Source: Breviolum minutum Mf 1.05b.01
Taxonomy: Eukaryota; Sar; Dinophyceae; Suessiales; Symbiodiniaceae
DNA: 64,000 bases
NCBI GenBank assembly: GCA_000507305.1
Contig: DF239902.1
Coordinates: 49,071-113,070, forward strand
Reading direction: 5' to 3'
The notes beneath the pieces were generated by a model. It did no database searches. It was not told the origin of the DNA and saw nothing but the letters and a program-made list of their open reading frames with translations. The stretch's first letter is position 1, and each line of letters starts with the position of its first letter. Below, one piece after another: positions 57,201 to 64,000 of this stretch. A program made the translations under genes and the position numbers.

Positions 57201-59267
57201 TAACCGGTATGGTGTCTGCAGATAAACCAACCTTGTGTACATAAACGTCATAGCAGTCTACCAGAAGATGGATGCGACATAGAAGTGAAGGGGTCTGGGT
57301 AAAGTTCCGTGCTCGGATTTTGGGGCATATAAATTTTCTTTGTAAACTTATATGATTTTTCATCCTGTCAGGTGAGGGTTGTTAGATTTTATGTGAGTTG
57401 TCTTCTCCTTCTCCCTTCCGCCTCCGCGTCCTCCTCCGCCTCTGCGTCCTCCTCGTCCTCCTCAACCTCAACTGCGATGACGTGAGCTCAGTGTTCCTTG
57501 CCGGACGTCAACCGCGATCATGTGAGCTCAGTGTTCCCTAGCCGGACCTCAACCGCGATCTTGTGAGTCCAGTGTTCCGTGCCGGGCCCCAACCGCGATC
57601 TTGTGAGTTCAGTGTTCCTTGCCGGGCCTCAACCGCGATCCTGCGAGTTCAGTGTTCCGTGCCGGACCTCAACCGCGATCCTGTGAGTTCAACGTTCCTT
57701 GCCAGACCGCAACCGCGATCCTGTGAGTTCAGCGTACCGTGCCGGACCTCAACCGCGATCATGTGAGGAGATATGTCAAAAAGAATGTCAGAAAGAGAGT
57801 CAGAAGATATGTCAGAAAGAATGGCAGAAGATCTGTCAGAAAGAATGTCAGAATGTCAGACAGAATGTCAGAAAGAATGTCAAGCAGACCGTCAGGCTGA
57901 ATGTCAGAAACCTTGCTAAAGGATTTTTTCTCGCAGTTACTTCATATGTGATTCGCTCTCACATCAACTTCTCTGCGCAAACTTTCATGCAGCGTTTCCA
58001 CAATTGGCAAATCTGCAAAATGTATGCCGAATAAGTATCATGTTTTCTATAAATCAACTTATCTATGGGCACCTTAAACGCGTTGGTCAAGCCACCTGCA
58101 CTAGCGAAGGCCCCTTTCTTCCGGCTCAATGTCTCCAATAACATCAATGCTCAGAACCAATAGGAGAAACAATTCCATCAACAACCTGACTTGGATGGGC
58201 TGTGAGTTTGAACTGTTGGAAGGATCTCTACTTGGCGGAGAACCCTACTAGCATGGCCGGAGTCGTGGCCCCAGGTTGGCCAGTCTGCCAAAGCTAACAA
58301 CATGGGAACTCCGTGGCACTGAAATGCCAGGGGACATTTTATGGTGCTTGCTGAATGCTTGGTGTCTATTTTGCAGGAAGCATCAGACCTTTCAAGCCAT
58401 CCGGGAGAGTGAAAAATGCCATTTCGGAGAAGGCAAGATGCCATTGAAGTTCATTGAGAGTCTGATGGTTCCCAATTCAAAGATCTTGGAAACGGATGAC
58501 TTGCAGTACCACATTATTGACACTGCCCGAGCCTTCAAAGCTTTGAAGTGTCGCAATCTGTCCTGCAAAGGGAAGGTGCAAGAAATGCGTTGCCTCCAGT
58601 TGCATTTTGAGGGTTGCCTTGTAGTAGGAAAATTGTCGGGCAGTTGTAGCCCCTGTTCGATCAGCGGGTAAACTGGCGAAGTGCTCCTGTTGCTTCGCGC
58701 ATTGTACTGGGTGTTTCATGTCTTGCGACTATCAAATGGATTAGGACTTTGTAGTACGGCGTAAAACTTTGCAGTACTTTGTATTATGGAGTGTTGCTTC
58801 GCAGTATGGAGAAATACTTTGTAGTACGGAGTAAGTAGTAACAATCTTAAAGCAAGACTTTTCCAATAATATTCCAATACAAAAAGCAGTAAAAAATTGT
58901 AACCAATACTTTTCCAATACTAATCTCAATACAAAGAACCATACAAAGCAAGAATTCCAATACAAAAAACAAATCAATTTTCAACCAATACTTTTCCAAT
59001 ACTATTCCAATACAAAAAGCTCACAGCTTGATGTGGAGGAACAGAAATGGATATATAATGAATAGGAAGAGGGTCAATCCAAGAAAAATGGCACAACACT
59101 GTCTGGTGATCTGCGGGCCAAGGCATAACCTTCTAAGGCTATCATGAAGTAGGTGTGGAAACGTTGTGGGTGGATTGCATCGGCATAAAAGCCCTCAAGC
59201 CTCCCATCAACCAAACGAACGATGGCCCCAGATGAAACGGCGTATGCCCGAAAGGCAAAGGAATGAT
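42167..59267 (-). CDS. Gene 2: long multi-exon gene of unknown family
   Basis: Twenty-one minus-strand exons with consistent splice sites; most successive junctions agree in phase (a-e, g-n to o, o-p, r-u). The protein would exceed 600 residues. I do not recognise the family. What can be seen: a cysteine-bearing stretch (NCACTTCGG), several W- and H-rich motifs, alternating hydrophobic and charged segments, and no clear signal peptide or repeated helices. Introns are short (60-90 nt) at 56.9-57.3 kb and several kb long elsewhere. Tandem repeats at 57.47-57.91 kb and the duplicated block at 47.5-50.4 kb lie inside introns. Neither end of the gene was found. Exons 46.8 to 42.2 kb could belong to a separate gene, because long introns separate them. 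Confidence 0.6.
42343..42496 (-). CDS. Gene 2 exon t
   Basis: Acceptor CTGTTTCCAG, LHASGSGGGKPWSFFPIPTV, TINRLIFVDALREFRNAHVL, NSELKSGKWSD, donor GTTGGT in phase 1. The same frame stays open for another 80 codons, so the exon may be longer. Confidence 0.5.
42612..42668 (-). CDS. Gene 2 exon s
   Basis: Acceptor GGTTCCAGAG, SLGPRLFVFFRKKHLKVQQ, donor GTCAGT, phase 0/0 and compatible with exons r and t. Confidence 0.5.
42766..42843 (-). CDS. Gene 2 exon r
   Basis: Acceptor TTTTTGCAAG, VSPFNHDVILALSALYLEPQ then LALRVK, donor GTATGA, phase 0/0. Confidence 0.55.
42955..43084 (-). CDS. Gene 2 exon q
   Basis: Acceptor CCGGCGCAG, ATVLKFLLAFHTSKKRGRNQ, GLGMVLVPVFPSHKGYNVSA, PNY, donor GTAAAA, phase 1. 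An internal GT after GYN (end 42974) would give phase 0 and fit exon r better. Confidence 0.6.
44042..44098 (-). CDS. Exon candidate, same strand as gene 2
   Basis: Acceptor TCTTTTCAAG, LVPATDQLGWLAVILCTEQ, GA donor, phase 0/0, so it could sit between gene 2 exons p and q. A different frame (LFLPQINWGGWLSYFAQN) is also open. Confidence 0.3.
44198..44292. mobile_element. Family F element, compact
   Basis: Palindrome CCCATAGGATCC ... TATTCACCTACATTTACC ... AAATGTAGGTAAATATACC ... GATCCTATGGG. Other copies: 35205-35300, 35310-35480 and 52462-52560. Confidence 0.75.
45472..45585. mobile_element. Family H element
   Basis: Complete: GTGTTTCCAAAAATAGAGGT and CCACTATTTTCAGAAACATC. Confidence 0.8.
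46057..46166 (-). CDS. Exon candidate, same strand as gene 2
   Basis: Acceptor ACTGTCACAG, LDQYLGKKSFQKWGSGNWKK then FNINFSFRLAKPYFHL, GT donor in phase 2. Good splice signals but the phase does not connect simply to neighbours. Confidence 0.35.
46269..46366. mobile_element. Family C element
   Basis: Complete; very close to the 29.2 kb copy in the GGATCATTTCCCCAGGTAGG centre. Confidence 0.78.
46755..46808 (-). CDS. Gene 2 exon p
   Basis: Acceptor AAAAATTAG, VQTIVALSPDRVSQDGAE, donor GTCGAA, phase 0/0, fitting exons o and q. Short, and over 4 kb from exon o. Confidence 0.45.
47574..47822 (+). repeat. G-rich minisatellite with CAAA tract
   Basis: Units of about 85 bp containing GGGGTGGGGACTGGGGACTGG, TTATACATGGAGATGTTGTG and GAACAAACAACCATTTAG, ending in about 14 CAAA units. 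The same unit recurs at 50086-50400. Confidence 0.88.
47823..48650 (+). repeat. Segmental duplication, copy 1
   Basis: Shares with copy 2 TACTTGAATGATCTCAAACT near its start and about 330 bp of near identity (48235-48640), with indels. It has a 200-bp insert (47975-48187) that copy 2 lacks. Confidence 0.9.
49275..49499 (+). CDS. Small plus-strand open frame, doubtful
   Basis: Seventy-four codons from ATG, ending WLESKLGICINSDKRLQTYL then NDLKLPGLK. The last ten residues and stop recur at 47.84-47.86 kb because that DNA is duplicated. No domain; may be chance. Confidence 0.2.
   Translation: MSTSLSSSPGSVRRGIFARSNCNDLGTSPSHARNHRTRSWDDMSSWLESKLGICINSDKRLQTYLNDLKLPGLK
49463..50085 (+). repeat. 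Segmental duplication, copy 2
   Basis: Same order and orientation as copy 1, about 1.5 kb downstream. Followed by the G-rich minisatellite that precedes copy 1. Confidence 0.9.
50086..50400 (+). repeat. G-rich minisatellite, second array
   Basis: Four partial to full units of the 47.6 kb repeat. Runs of four guanines are spaced closely enough to allow G-quadruplex folding. Confidence 0.88.
50947..51220. mobile_element. Family B element carrying a family C element
   Basis: Outer ends CCCTCCCTGAAACTAACAGC and its inverse GTTCGTTTTAGGGAGGGT; a C element (51055-51172) is inserted within. Its outer end touches the GC donor of gene 2 exon o. Confidence 0.8.
51223..51383 (-). CDS. Gene 2 exon o
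   Basis: Acceptor TGTGTTTTCAG, 53 codons (NLIQKKHETAHGTKNVLPHC, RGRFAGIVPMEGGSIATALH, ESVPWPNIKAMTE), then a GC donor. The terminal repeat of a family B foldback element starts immediately after those two donor bases. Confidence 0.65.
52848..52962. mobile_element. Family B2 element (AAGTTTAACA type)
   Basis: Ends ACACCCCTGAAATTTAACAT and ATGTTAATTTTCAGGGGTGT, with inner inverted GGAACCTGAAAAT. Other B2 copies: 13570-13675, 50545-50652, 52678-52795, 54800-54896 and 55165-55272. Confidence 0.78.
53222..53338. mobile_element. Family B element
   Basis: Ends ACTCCCCAAAACTAACAG and TGTTAGTTTTAGGGAGGGT. Lies in the intron between gene 2 exons n and o. Confidence 0.75.
53595..53684 (-). CDS. Gene 2 exon n
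   Basis: Acceptor GGAGGGTAG; in phase it reads VVDDAKPLTSATISKADSIR then SFFVLPLLD, donor GTTGAA, phase 1. Another stop-free frame exists here but breaks the phase. The 199-nt intron to exon m contains one family C element and little else. Confidence 0.6.
53725..53837. mobile_element. Family C element filling a short intron
   Basis: Complete copy, 113 of the 199 nt between gene 2 exons m and n, leaving 46 and 41 nt to the exons. Confidence 0.8.
53884..53966 (-). CDS. Gene 2 exon m
   Basis: Acceptor CCCATCACAG, ARKSSRLGIFCLLKLPDLGM then SPYPHPA, donor GTATGT, phase 1. A family D element ends 11 nt from the acceptor. Confidence 0.6.
53978..54123. mobile_element. Family D element next to a splice acceptor
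   Basis: Complete with near-perfect 19-bp ends; occupies half of the 290-nt intron between gene 2 exons l and m. Confidence 0.82.
54257..54327 (-). CDS. Gene 2 exon l
   Basis: Acceptor CTCCCATCAG, VAHVLCDGLLSMAEVGPWHV then THP, donor GTAGGG, phase 2. Confidence 0.62.
54380..54472. mobile_element. Family B element
   Basis: Ends TACCCTCCTGGAAACTAAC and GTTAGTTCCCTGGAGGGTA, nearly perfect. About 50 bp from gene 2 exon l. Confidence 0.78.
55045..55111 (-). CDS. Gene 2 exon k
   Basis: Acceptor AACTCTAAG, DSFFGWAAELIIKKWRALQS then VH, donor GTAAAA. Phase agrees with exons j and l, which rejects a competing short exon near 56.16 kb. Confidence 0.62.
55475..55586. mobile_element. Family A element
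   Basis: Near complete; ends ACTGGTGATGG and CCTTCAACAGT. Confidence 0.75.
56392..56474 (-). CDS. Gene 2 exon j
   Basis: Acceptor ACCACAG directly after an ATGT microsatellite; VGEPVHLQPIPIGLWEPERY then QSHKAWN, donor GTGAAG, phase 2. Confidence 0.62.
56483..56530 (+). repeat. ATGT/ATGC microsatellite
   Basis: TATG and CATG units adjoining the acceptor of gene 2 exon j. Confidence 0.88.
56841..56930 (-). CDS. Gene 2 exon i (cysteine-bearing)
   Basis: Acceptor GAATTGAAG, TARNCACTTCGGQQEPICEP then PRKRLHYRPQ, donor GTTCAG, phase 0/0. The C-x-C-x-x-C and a fourth cysteine could bind metal or form disulphides; no family match recognised. Confidence 0.62.
56987..57074 (-). CDS. Gene 2 exon h
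   Basis: Acceptor AAGTTGCAG; in the phase set by exon g it reads YHWFLTAMSKILYNVKLAGI then KGLDPVCFQ, donor GTACCG, phase 0. A second open frame through the same bases (VSLVSYGNVK...) is also stop-free but fits neighbours less well. Intron to exon i is only 56 nt. Confidence 0.65.
57135..57215 (-). CDS. Gene 2 exon g
   Basis: Acceptor TTTATCTGCAG, HHTGYTVDMGHDNQKMNDRT then FQTHVA, donor GTAAGG, phase 2, completed by the first base of exon h. The junction upstream is unresolved. Confidence 0.58.
57232..57294 (-). CDS. Gene 2 exon f
   Basis: Acceptor TTTACCCAG, TPSLLCRIHLLVDCYDVYVH then K, donor GTTGGT. Starts in the phase exon e leaves. Its 3' end does not match the phase of exon g; a GC donor after VD would, if exon g began later at an internal AG. 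Confidence 0.5.
57473..57768 (+). repeat. 40-bp minisatellite, seven copies
   Basis: Unit GATCTTGTGAGTTCAGTGTT plus CC(T/G)TGCCGGGCCTCAACCGC, 40 bp, seven full copies and a partial one. Forty is not a multiple of three, so the frame rotates. Lies within the gene 2 intron between exons e and f. Confidence 0.93.
57770..57912 (+). repeat. TGTCAGAAAGAA repeat (CQKE)
   Basis: About eleven 10-14 bp units of TGTCAGAAAGAA/TGTCAGAAGATA directly after the minisatellite. Plus-strand translation gives CQKE and CQKI repeats, a common dinoflagellate intron/intergenic repeat (from memory). Confidence 0.88.
57963..58012 (-). CDS. Gene 2 exon e
   Basis: Acceptor CATTTTGCAG, LPIVETLHESLRREVD, donor GTGAGA, phase 0. 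The following intron (57295-57962) contains the 40-bp minisatellite and the CQKE repeat. Confidence 0.6.
58096..58149 (-). CDS. Gene 2 exon d
   Basis: Acceptor TTGGTTCTGAG, then LMLLETLSRKKGAFASA and donor GTGGCT. Both junction phases agree with exons c and e. Confidence 0.55.
58186..58318 (-). CDS. Gene 2 exon c
   Basis: Acceptor TGGCATTTCAG, 44 codons (CHGVPMLLALADWPTWGHDS, GHASRVLRQVEILPTVQTHS, PSKS), donor GTTGTT in phase 1. Codon use and CG content exceed the flanking introns. Confidence 0.62.
58398..58562 (-). CDS. Gene 2 exon b
   Basis: Acceptor CCCTTTGCAG and 55 codons (DRLRHFKALKARAVSIMWYC, KSSVSKIFELGTIRLSMNFN, GILPSPKWHFSLSRM), then a GC donor giving phase 0. A 131-residue plus-strand open frame over the same bases is its shadow. 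Confidence 0.55.
58740..59020. repeat. Short dispersed repeats (CTTTGTAGTACGGAG and AATACTTTTCCAATAC)
   Basis: Several copies of ACTTTGTAGTACGGAG, then three spaced copies of AACCAATACTTTTCCAATAC. The first motif recurs inverted at 60390-60500. Within the gene 2 intron between exons a and b. Confidence 0.75.
59098..59267 (-). CDS. Gene 2 exon a
   Basis: Fifty-six codons after acceptor TTTCGTCGAG: HSFAFRAYAVSSGAIVRLVD, GRLEGFYADAIHPQRFHTYF and a further 16 residues ending RRSPDS, donor GTTGTG in phase 0. Amino-acid composition is that of a folded soluble protein. The frame runs on to a stop 15 nt later, so it could also be a terminal exon. Confidence 0.45.
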
Positions 59268-59369
59268 CTCGACGAAAGCCACAAAACACATCTCACAAAG
59301 CTTGAATGTCGAACCGCTATGGCAACCATAGAAAATCATGAGCAGCTTTCAAGGCTCTCTTCGCACAGG

Positions 59370-60142
59370 CTCATTTGATGTCTCTGAGGCCGGAAGCTTC
59401 CAAAGCCGCCGGAAGAACACAGGCAATGGCGCACAAGTACGCCATCTGAGCCACAGCTGACAGGAGCTCTTCTGGCCAGCTGGCAGTTGGGGGCGCCTTT
59501 GCACTGAGACAGTGGAAGCGGCAACAAACTCGGGCAAGCGAGCTTGGTTTGACGTTGCCAGACCCACTGATAATGGTGAAGGCACTGGATGCAATCATGG
59601 TGGACCTTTGGCCTCAACACCCGCAGGCGAGCTTTAGGGTATCAGCATTTCGGATGCATCAACAGATTGATGTAAAGCCGACAATGGCATCTCTGGACAA
59701 TCTTTATGATCTACTCCTTGCAGAAGCAGATCAGATGGTCTATGGCAAGCCCGGCGACGTCAGTGAGAAGGAGTAAAAGCCATCAGTGAAGATGTTACAA
59801 CAGCAGTCCTCGAGGAGTACTACACAACCGGCATCTACAGTGAAGGTTTGCAGCTTCTGGGGAACAGAGAAGGGATGCAGGCTTGGCAGAGCCTGTCGAT
59901 ATCTTCATGACTGGGCAGGCGTGGAAGACAAGGCATCGAGATGTTGGATATGCTCTTCGACTACCCATGTCCGCACTGAGTGTCCGGCACGAACTGCCGG
60001 ATCCACTTCCAAGTCCAAACCATCTAACAACTCCGCAATGGCCAGGGAACACGCGGGGCCAAAATTGGCCCAAGAACATTCAGTTTCCAAATGTCAAGCT
60101 CTACATCTTGGCAATGTCATGCAACTCCCAAACTCTGGTTGA
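59370..60142 (+). pseudogene. Decayed retrotransposon gag-like fragment (CCCH and CCHC zinc motifs)
   Basis: One plus-strand frame with in-frame stops at 59447 and 59774 and a final stop at 60140. After the first stop it reads LRQWKRQQTRAS, DPLIMVKALDAIM and ASFRVSAFRMHQQIDVKPT, resembling gag helices of dinoflagellate retroelements. After the second stop come a C-x8-C-x5-C-x3-H finger (CSFWGTEKGCRLGRACRYLH) and a C-x2-C-x4-H-x4-C knuckle (CWICSSTTHVRTEC). No protease, integrase or reverse transcriptase follows. It lies antisense to and upstream of gene 2 exon a. The two internal stops mean it is not functional. Confidence 0.65.
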
Positions 60143-60659
60143 AACTTTCACTTTCCATCTGTAAATTATTGCGCCTCTTTCTTCTGGAAGATCCAATATC
60201 CACCATCCATCATCACCAAATAATGCGCCTGCCACGACCAATCGGACATGTCTTTGTATAGAAAAGATGCTTCAACAGGAAACAGTTCCTGATACGGTAG
60301 TTGAAATGATCATAATTAATGCCCAGCGAAAAATTCCCGACCAAATGCCCAAAAAAAAGACAAAAAGCAGCGCGCAAAGTGTATATAAAGTATGACGCCG
60401 TGCTCCAAAGTGCACCACAGTGCAACAAACTACCACTCCATATCACAAAGTGCGACAAAGTACTCCTCCCTTCTACAAAGTACCAGCCTGTACTACAAAG
60501 AACTATACTCTTACCACGGTGTCCATGTCACATGCGGTATTGCAGAGTATTATAGAGTATACACTGCGCAACCAACTTTTCATTCGCATCGCCACATCAC
60601 TGTCGCAACACACGAAACGTCCAGTATACATATGCATTGGACGGGGCAACAGAGGCCAC

Positions 60660-61095
60660 CATCCATCACCACCAAATAATGTGGCTGCCACGAAAAAATG
60701 ACTCTGAGGACGCATTGTTTCTTTAAATGAAAAGTCCAGTACACTGCCCGAGCATGAGGAGTCATCCGAAAAACCTCGCCAAATACTGCACCTGCGACCA
60801 AAACGACTCGCGTGACTCATCTTTGTCTGCTCCATTGCTAGGCGCGGGGCATCAGCTGAACCACCCAGTACAATGCGCGGAACCTCAGGAGCCGTCTGCT
60901 GACCGCACCAAGTCTGGCACCTGCGATGAAAATGGCGCCGATGATGATTTCAAATGAAACACCGAGTACAACGCACGAAGCATATAACTTCACCAAATAG
61001 TGCGCCTGCGACGAACACTGCCTCTGGTGACCCTGGTGATTCATCCTTGTCTCACATGAACACCCAGCGCAATGCGCAGAAAAGAAGGGGTCATT
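60660..61095 (+). repeat. Degenerate about 110-bp tandem repeat
   Basis: Four diverged units, each with CACCAAATAATGCGCCTGCG-like and CACCCAGTACAATGCGCGGA-like blocks; a further copy of the first block at 60213 and an inverted copy of the second at 58685-58725. Confidence 0.72.
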
Positions 61096-61365
61096 TTCCA
61101 ACTCCAGCAAATGCCGCGCTCGCCGTTTCGCTGCTTGTTCTTTGCGCCGCAGTGGCGTGCCATTTCTCAGTTCTCTGCTGAACAAGGACCTCCGCACCCG
61201 CCGCTTTAGCCAGCCCACTTTCGAACATGAGGAACCACGAAACATTGAAAAAAACAGCGATTCGCGACTTTTCTACATTTGGCGCGCGCGTATCCTCTTT
61301 CTATAGTGAATCTATACTCGCGCGTTGCGCTTCTTTCTGATGGCTTGACTTTTCGACTCTGCTTT

Positions 61366-61698
61366 TCAACTGTCCATATAGACTTCTGAACTTCCTTCGA
61401 CTATGTCTGTCTCGGTTGCTGAGGAAAATAAGAATTCTTTTAAGTTAGGTCTCCTAGCAATCCGAACATGTGTAGCTTTAGTTTGAGCCACCGAACGTAT
61501 GGTCTCATGTTTAACATTTCTAGACATAGGCAAGAGAGCAGTCCTTTGGATGACATATTCAGCTTCCTTTTGTCTTTGAGGTTCTTTGGGAGCGGGTTTC
61601 CTAGATCTGGCTGCAGACAGCGAAACTTCCAAAACATCCGCTTCCCAAAGCTCCCCTCTGAGTCGCCGAATTCTCTGACTTTGCCGTACAGTATCCAC
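61366..61698 (-). CDS. Coding-like open frame, possible upstream exon of gene 2
   Basis: About 110 codons on the minus strand, polar and basic: SQRIRRLRGELWEADVLEVS early, later VAQTKATHVRIARRPNLKEF. No domain recognised. A second minus-strand frame overlaps it (61440-61853), so which is coding is uncertain. The next exon downstream would have to skip the gag relic. Confidence 0.35.
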   Translation of the reverse strand: MDTVRQSQRIRRLRGELWEADVLEVSLSAARSRKPAPKEPQRQKEAEYVIQRTALLPMSRNVKHETIRSVAQTKATHVRIARRPNLKEFLFSSATETDIVEGSSEVYMDS

Positions 61699-61872
61699 GA
61701 CCTTGTTGGGGAAGGTTTACCCCGTTCCATTTCAAGGGGCGAAGCAAAGCTTGCGTGTGTGGAACATGGTGTAAAACATGCGTCCATGTGTCGGCAAGCG
61801 CGAGCCTGCCATAGGAAGAAGTTGGAGGCTGCCATCGCAGCACCTTGGGACAAGACAAAAACCGGCTACCAC

Positions 61873-61873
61873 G

Positions 61874-61962
<89 letters not shown>

Positions 61963-62150
61963 ACAACAACAACAACAACAACAACCAAAAACCAACAACC
62001 AACAACCAACAACAAACAACAACCAACAAACCACAACCAACAAACAACAAACAACAAATAACCAACAACCGACAACCAACAACCAACAACCAACAACCAA
62101 CAACCAACAACCAACAACCAACAACCAACAACCAACAACAACAACAACGA
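61873..62150 (+). repeat. CAA array and CCAACAA heptamer array
   Basis: Uninterrupted CAA units to about 61985, then CCAACAA heptamers to about 62135. Frames on both strands are open but low complexity. Confidence 0.92.
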
Positions 62151-62279
62151 CGACAAGGACAAGGCAGCCACCGATCCATACAAGTTATGAGATGTATGAC
62201 GACTTATCTTACATCAAAGAACGCTTTTCTACAGGGTGACGCGCACACAACACAAAACAAGATGAAGGACGACTAGTGG

Positions 62280-64000
62280 GGTGTTGTGATGTTGCTATAG
62301 TTTCTATCCTTTGGAGCTGTGTTGCACGGCATTGAGAAGACCCGACGCTGGCGGCATAGCACATATTCCTCCAGGATGCGACATATATAAATATATAAAT
62401 ATACACATATAGGAGAGGGGATTCTTGAATAAACAAACGAAGAGGTACAGTTTGCTCTCAACTCCCTTCTTGCATGTTGCTTAGGGGAAGTGGTTTGGTG
62501 ATGTTTGGTGCTCCAACAAAGCTTATGCATTGGCAGATGCGGGGAACTGGGGAGTACATGCTGAACAAACGGACGACATCGGGGATCAATTTTCAACATC
62601 ACTGAAGCTCACTGAAGTAATGATGTGGGACTTTTTAGGCTTGTGAGTATAGAGTGGTAAAGAACTTCAGGCGCTTGTTCAATAAATAATTCTGGGAAAT
62701 GGCACTACGGTATGACTGACAATCGCTACATATCAAATATTGTCGTATATATTATTTGACCTGTTCTGTGCAACGCGGAACAAGCAAGAGCTTTGGGCAG
62801 AAACGCAGAAAGCAAAGAACGTCACAGCAATAGCACCAAAAGTTCTCCAATTCCTATGCAGTAATCAGGGCGCCAATTCAAGACGGAAAGAGAATTTGAG
62901 TCGCAGCAAGTTCGACACACGCAAATAATCAAATACTCCTCGTTCATGGAGGTCTTTGCCTCCAGAGCTGCGAACGCCGCCCCAGCAGCTTCACATTTGT
63001 TGCAGAGGAGCCCAACTAGAAACTACCTCAAAAAATGAAAAAGCGACACAAGAGAGACCATGAAAGCGGAAGTGCACAGCGAAACTGAACTTTGTAGCCC
63101 CTTACTACAGTCTCAGTGTCGCTGGAATCTAACAGCGCCTTCCATCGAGGGGTTCCCATAACCTGTGCAGGTCTCAGAGGACAGAATTCGAGTGACAGAA
63201 TGACGGTGTCTAACAATATTGGATATTGCATGATATTTGGTGATACTGGACGGTCTTGAATATAAAGATGATATTGGATATTACATGACATTAGATCGCA
63301 GGATGCCTACAGGTCCTTCAATATGCGAAAAGTCCTGTTCCTGCCTCGAATTCAAAATCCGGAAGAGTAGTGTACACGTCCTCGTACCCGGTACTGCCCT
63401 GGACAAAAAAGAGGCTGGGAGACCACCACAGTGCAGTTTTTTAATTGATTTATGAAACTGAAAGATCACAAGTTATCACAAGTTTTCATCATCATATCAA
63501 AATAAAGACATGAATTCTGACTAAATGTTTGAAAATGCATTGTTCCCTAAAGTAAGCTTGTTTCATTTGAATCAATTAGCTTTCCTTATATAGTAACCTT
63601 TCCACAAGCACAAGCTACCATCTTTTCAGAAGATTGTTGAAAGATGACTATTCTAATGTTCAATTTTACTGAAAGTCATCTCTATTTACTGTTCATAAAC
63701 AACAATTCTTTTTCAGAAGCCTTTGCTATTTGAAGTGATGTTTCTTAAACTAGAACTATTGCCGTCTCTTTTGTGGAACAGTTCTAAATTCAAAAGAACC
63801 TTTGTTCAATCACCAAATACCTTTATTTTTGAAAATGAGTCCTCTTTCTTTGAGATTTAAGATGTAGTTGTAGGGGAGGCTTCATTTGAAATTCTAACTA
63901 GAAAAGAATAAATATTCTTTGGGTATATTGAAAGGAACATATGTTAAGAACATGTGTCTTTTTATTTTTCATACTGTGCCTTCTTCCTAAAGTAATTAAA
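62280..64000. other. AT-rich stretch without a recognised gene
   Basis: No repeat family of the rest of the window appears after about 62.4 kb. A 62-codon plus-strand frame (62740-62928) and a small GATATTGGATATT repeat near 63.21-63.29 kb are the only notable things. AT content rises after 63.45 kb. Confidence 0.5.

Noticed and set aside
57480..57912. Tandem repeats as a CRISPR array
   Set aside because: Units are contiguous without unique spacers, there are no cas genes, and the context is eukaryotic.
58276..58671. 131-codon plus-strand open frame
   Set aside because: It overlaps gene 2 exons b and c, which have splice sites and matching phases on the other strand.

Overview
The window looks like nuclear DNA of a dinoflagellate, most likely of the Symbiodinium/Polarella kind (order Suessiales). 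The signs are long introns packed with short foldback elements, intron donors that must be GC or GA as well as GT to keep the reading frame, coding exons almost all on one strand, a gag-like fragment with CCCH plus CCHC zinc motifs, and tandem repeats that translate to CQKE strings. There are no bacterial operons, no CRISPR array and no rRNA or tRNA gene that I could recognise. The species is an inference.

Contiguous open frames mislead here, because the real coding sequence is split into exons of about 38-170 nt. Reading the minus strand for exons with AG acceptors, usable donors and matching phases gives two genes. Gene 1 (about 32.2 kb down to at least 7.5 kb, minus strand) is an amino-acid permease of the APC superfamily, close to cationic amino-acid transporters (SLC7/CAT). 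Eighteen exons are placed, two more are weak, and at least two short exons are missing. Gene 2 (about 59.3 kb down to 42.2 kb, minus strand, perhaps 61.7 to 34 kb) is a long multi-exon gene of a family I do not recognise; most of its junctions agree in phase. Further minus-strand exon candidates at 46.2, 44.1, 41.8-41.2, 38.6, 36.8, 36.5 and 34.1 kb may belong to it or to another gene.

Layout: 0-7.5 kb, foldback elements and microsatellites, no exon recognised. 7.5-32.2 kb, gene 1, with a GC-richer decayed coding-like island at 24.0-25.65 kb inside one intron. 32.2-42.2 kb, elements and scattered exon candidates. 42.2-59.3 kb, gene 2, with a duplicated block at 47.5-50.4 kb and a 40-bp minisatellite plus CQKE repeat at 57.47-57.91 kb, both in introns. 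59.3-61.1 kb, a decayed plus-strand gag relic and degenerate repeats. 61.3-64 kb, one coding-like frame, a long CAA array and AT-rich sequence without a recognised gene.

The most interesting feature is the relation between introns and foldback elements. At least ten palindromic families fill the introns, several short introns hold just one element, and some elements start or end within a few nucleotides of a splice site. This is the pattern expected of introner-type transposons. All exon models are hand reading without alignment or RNA data.
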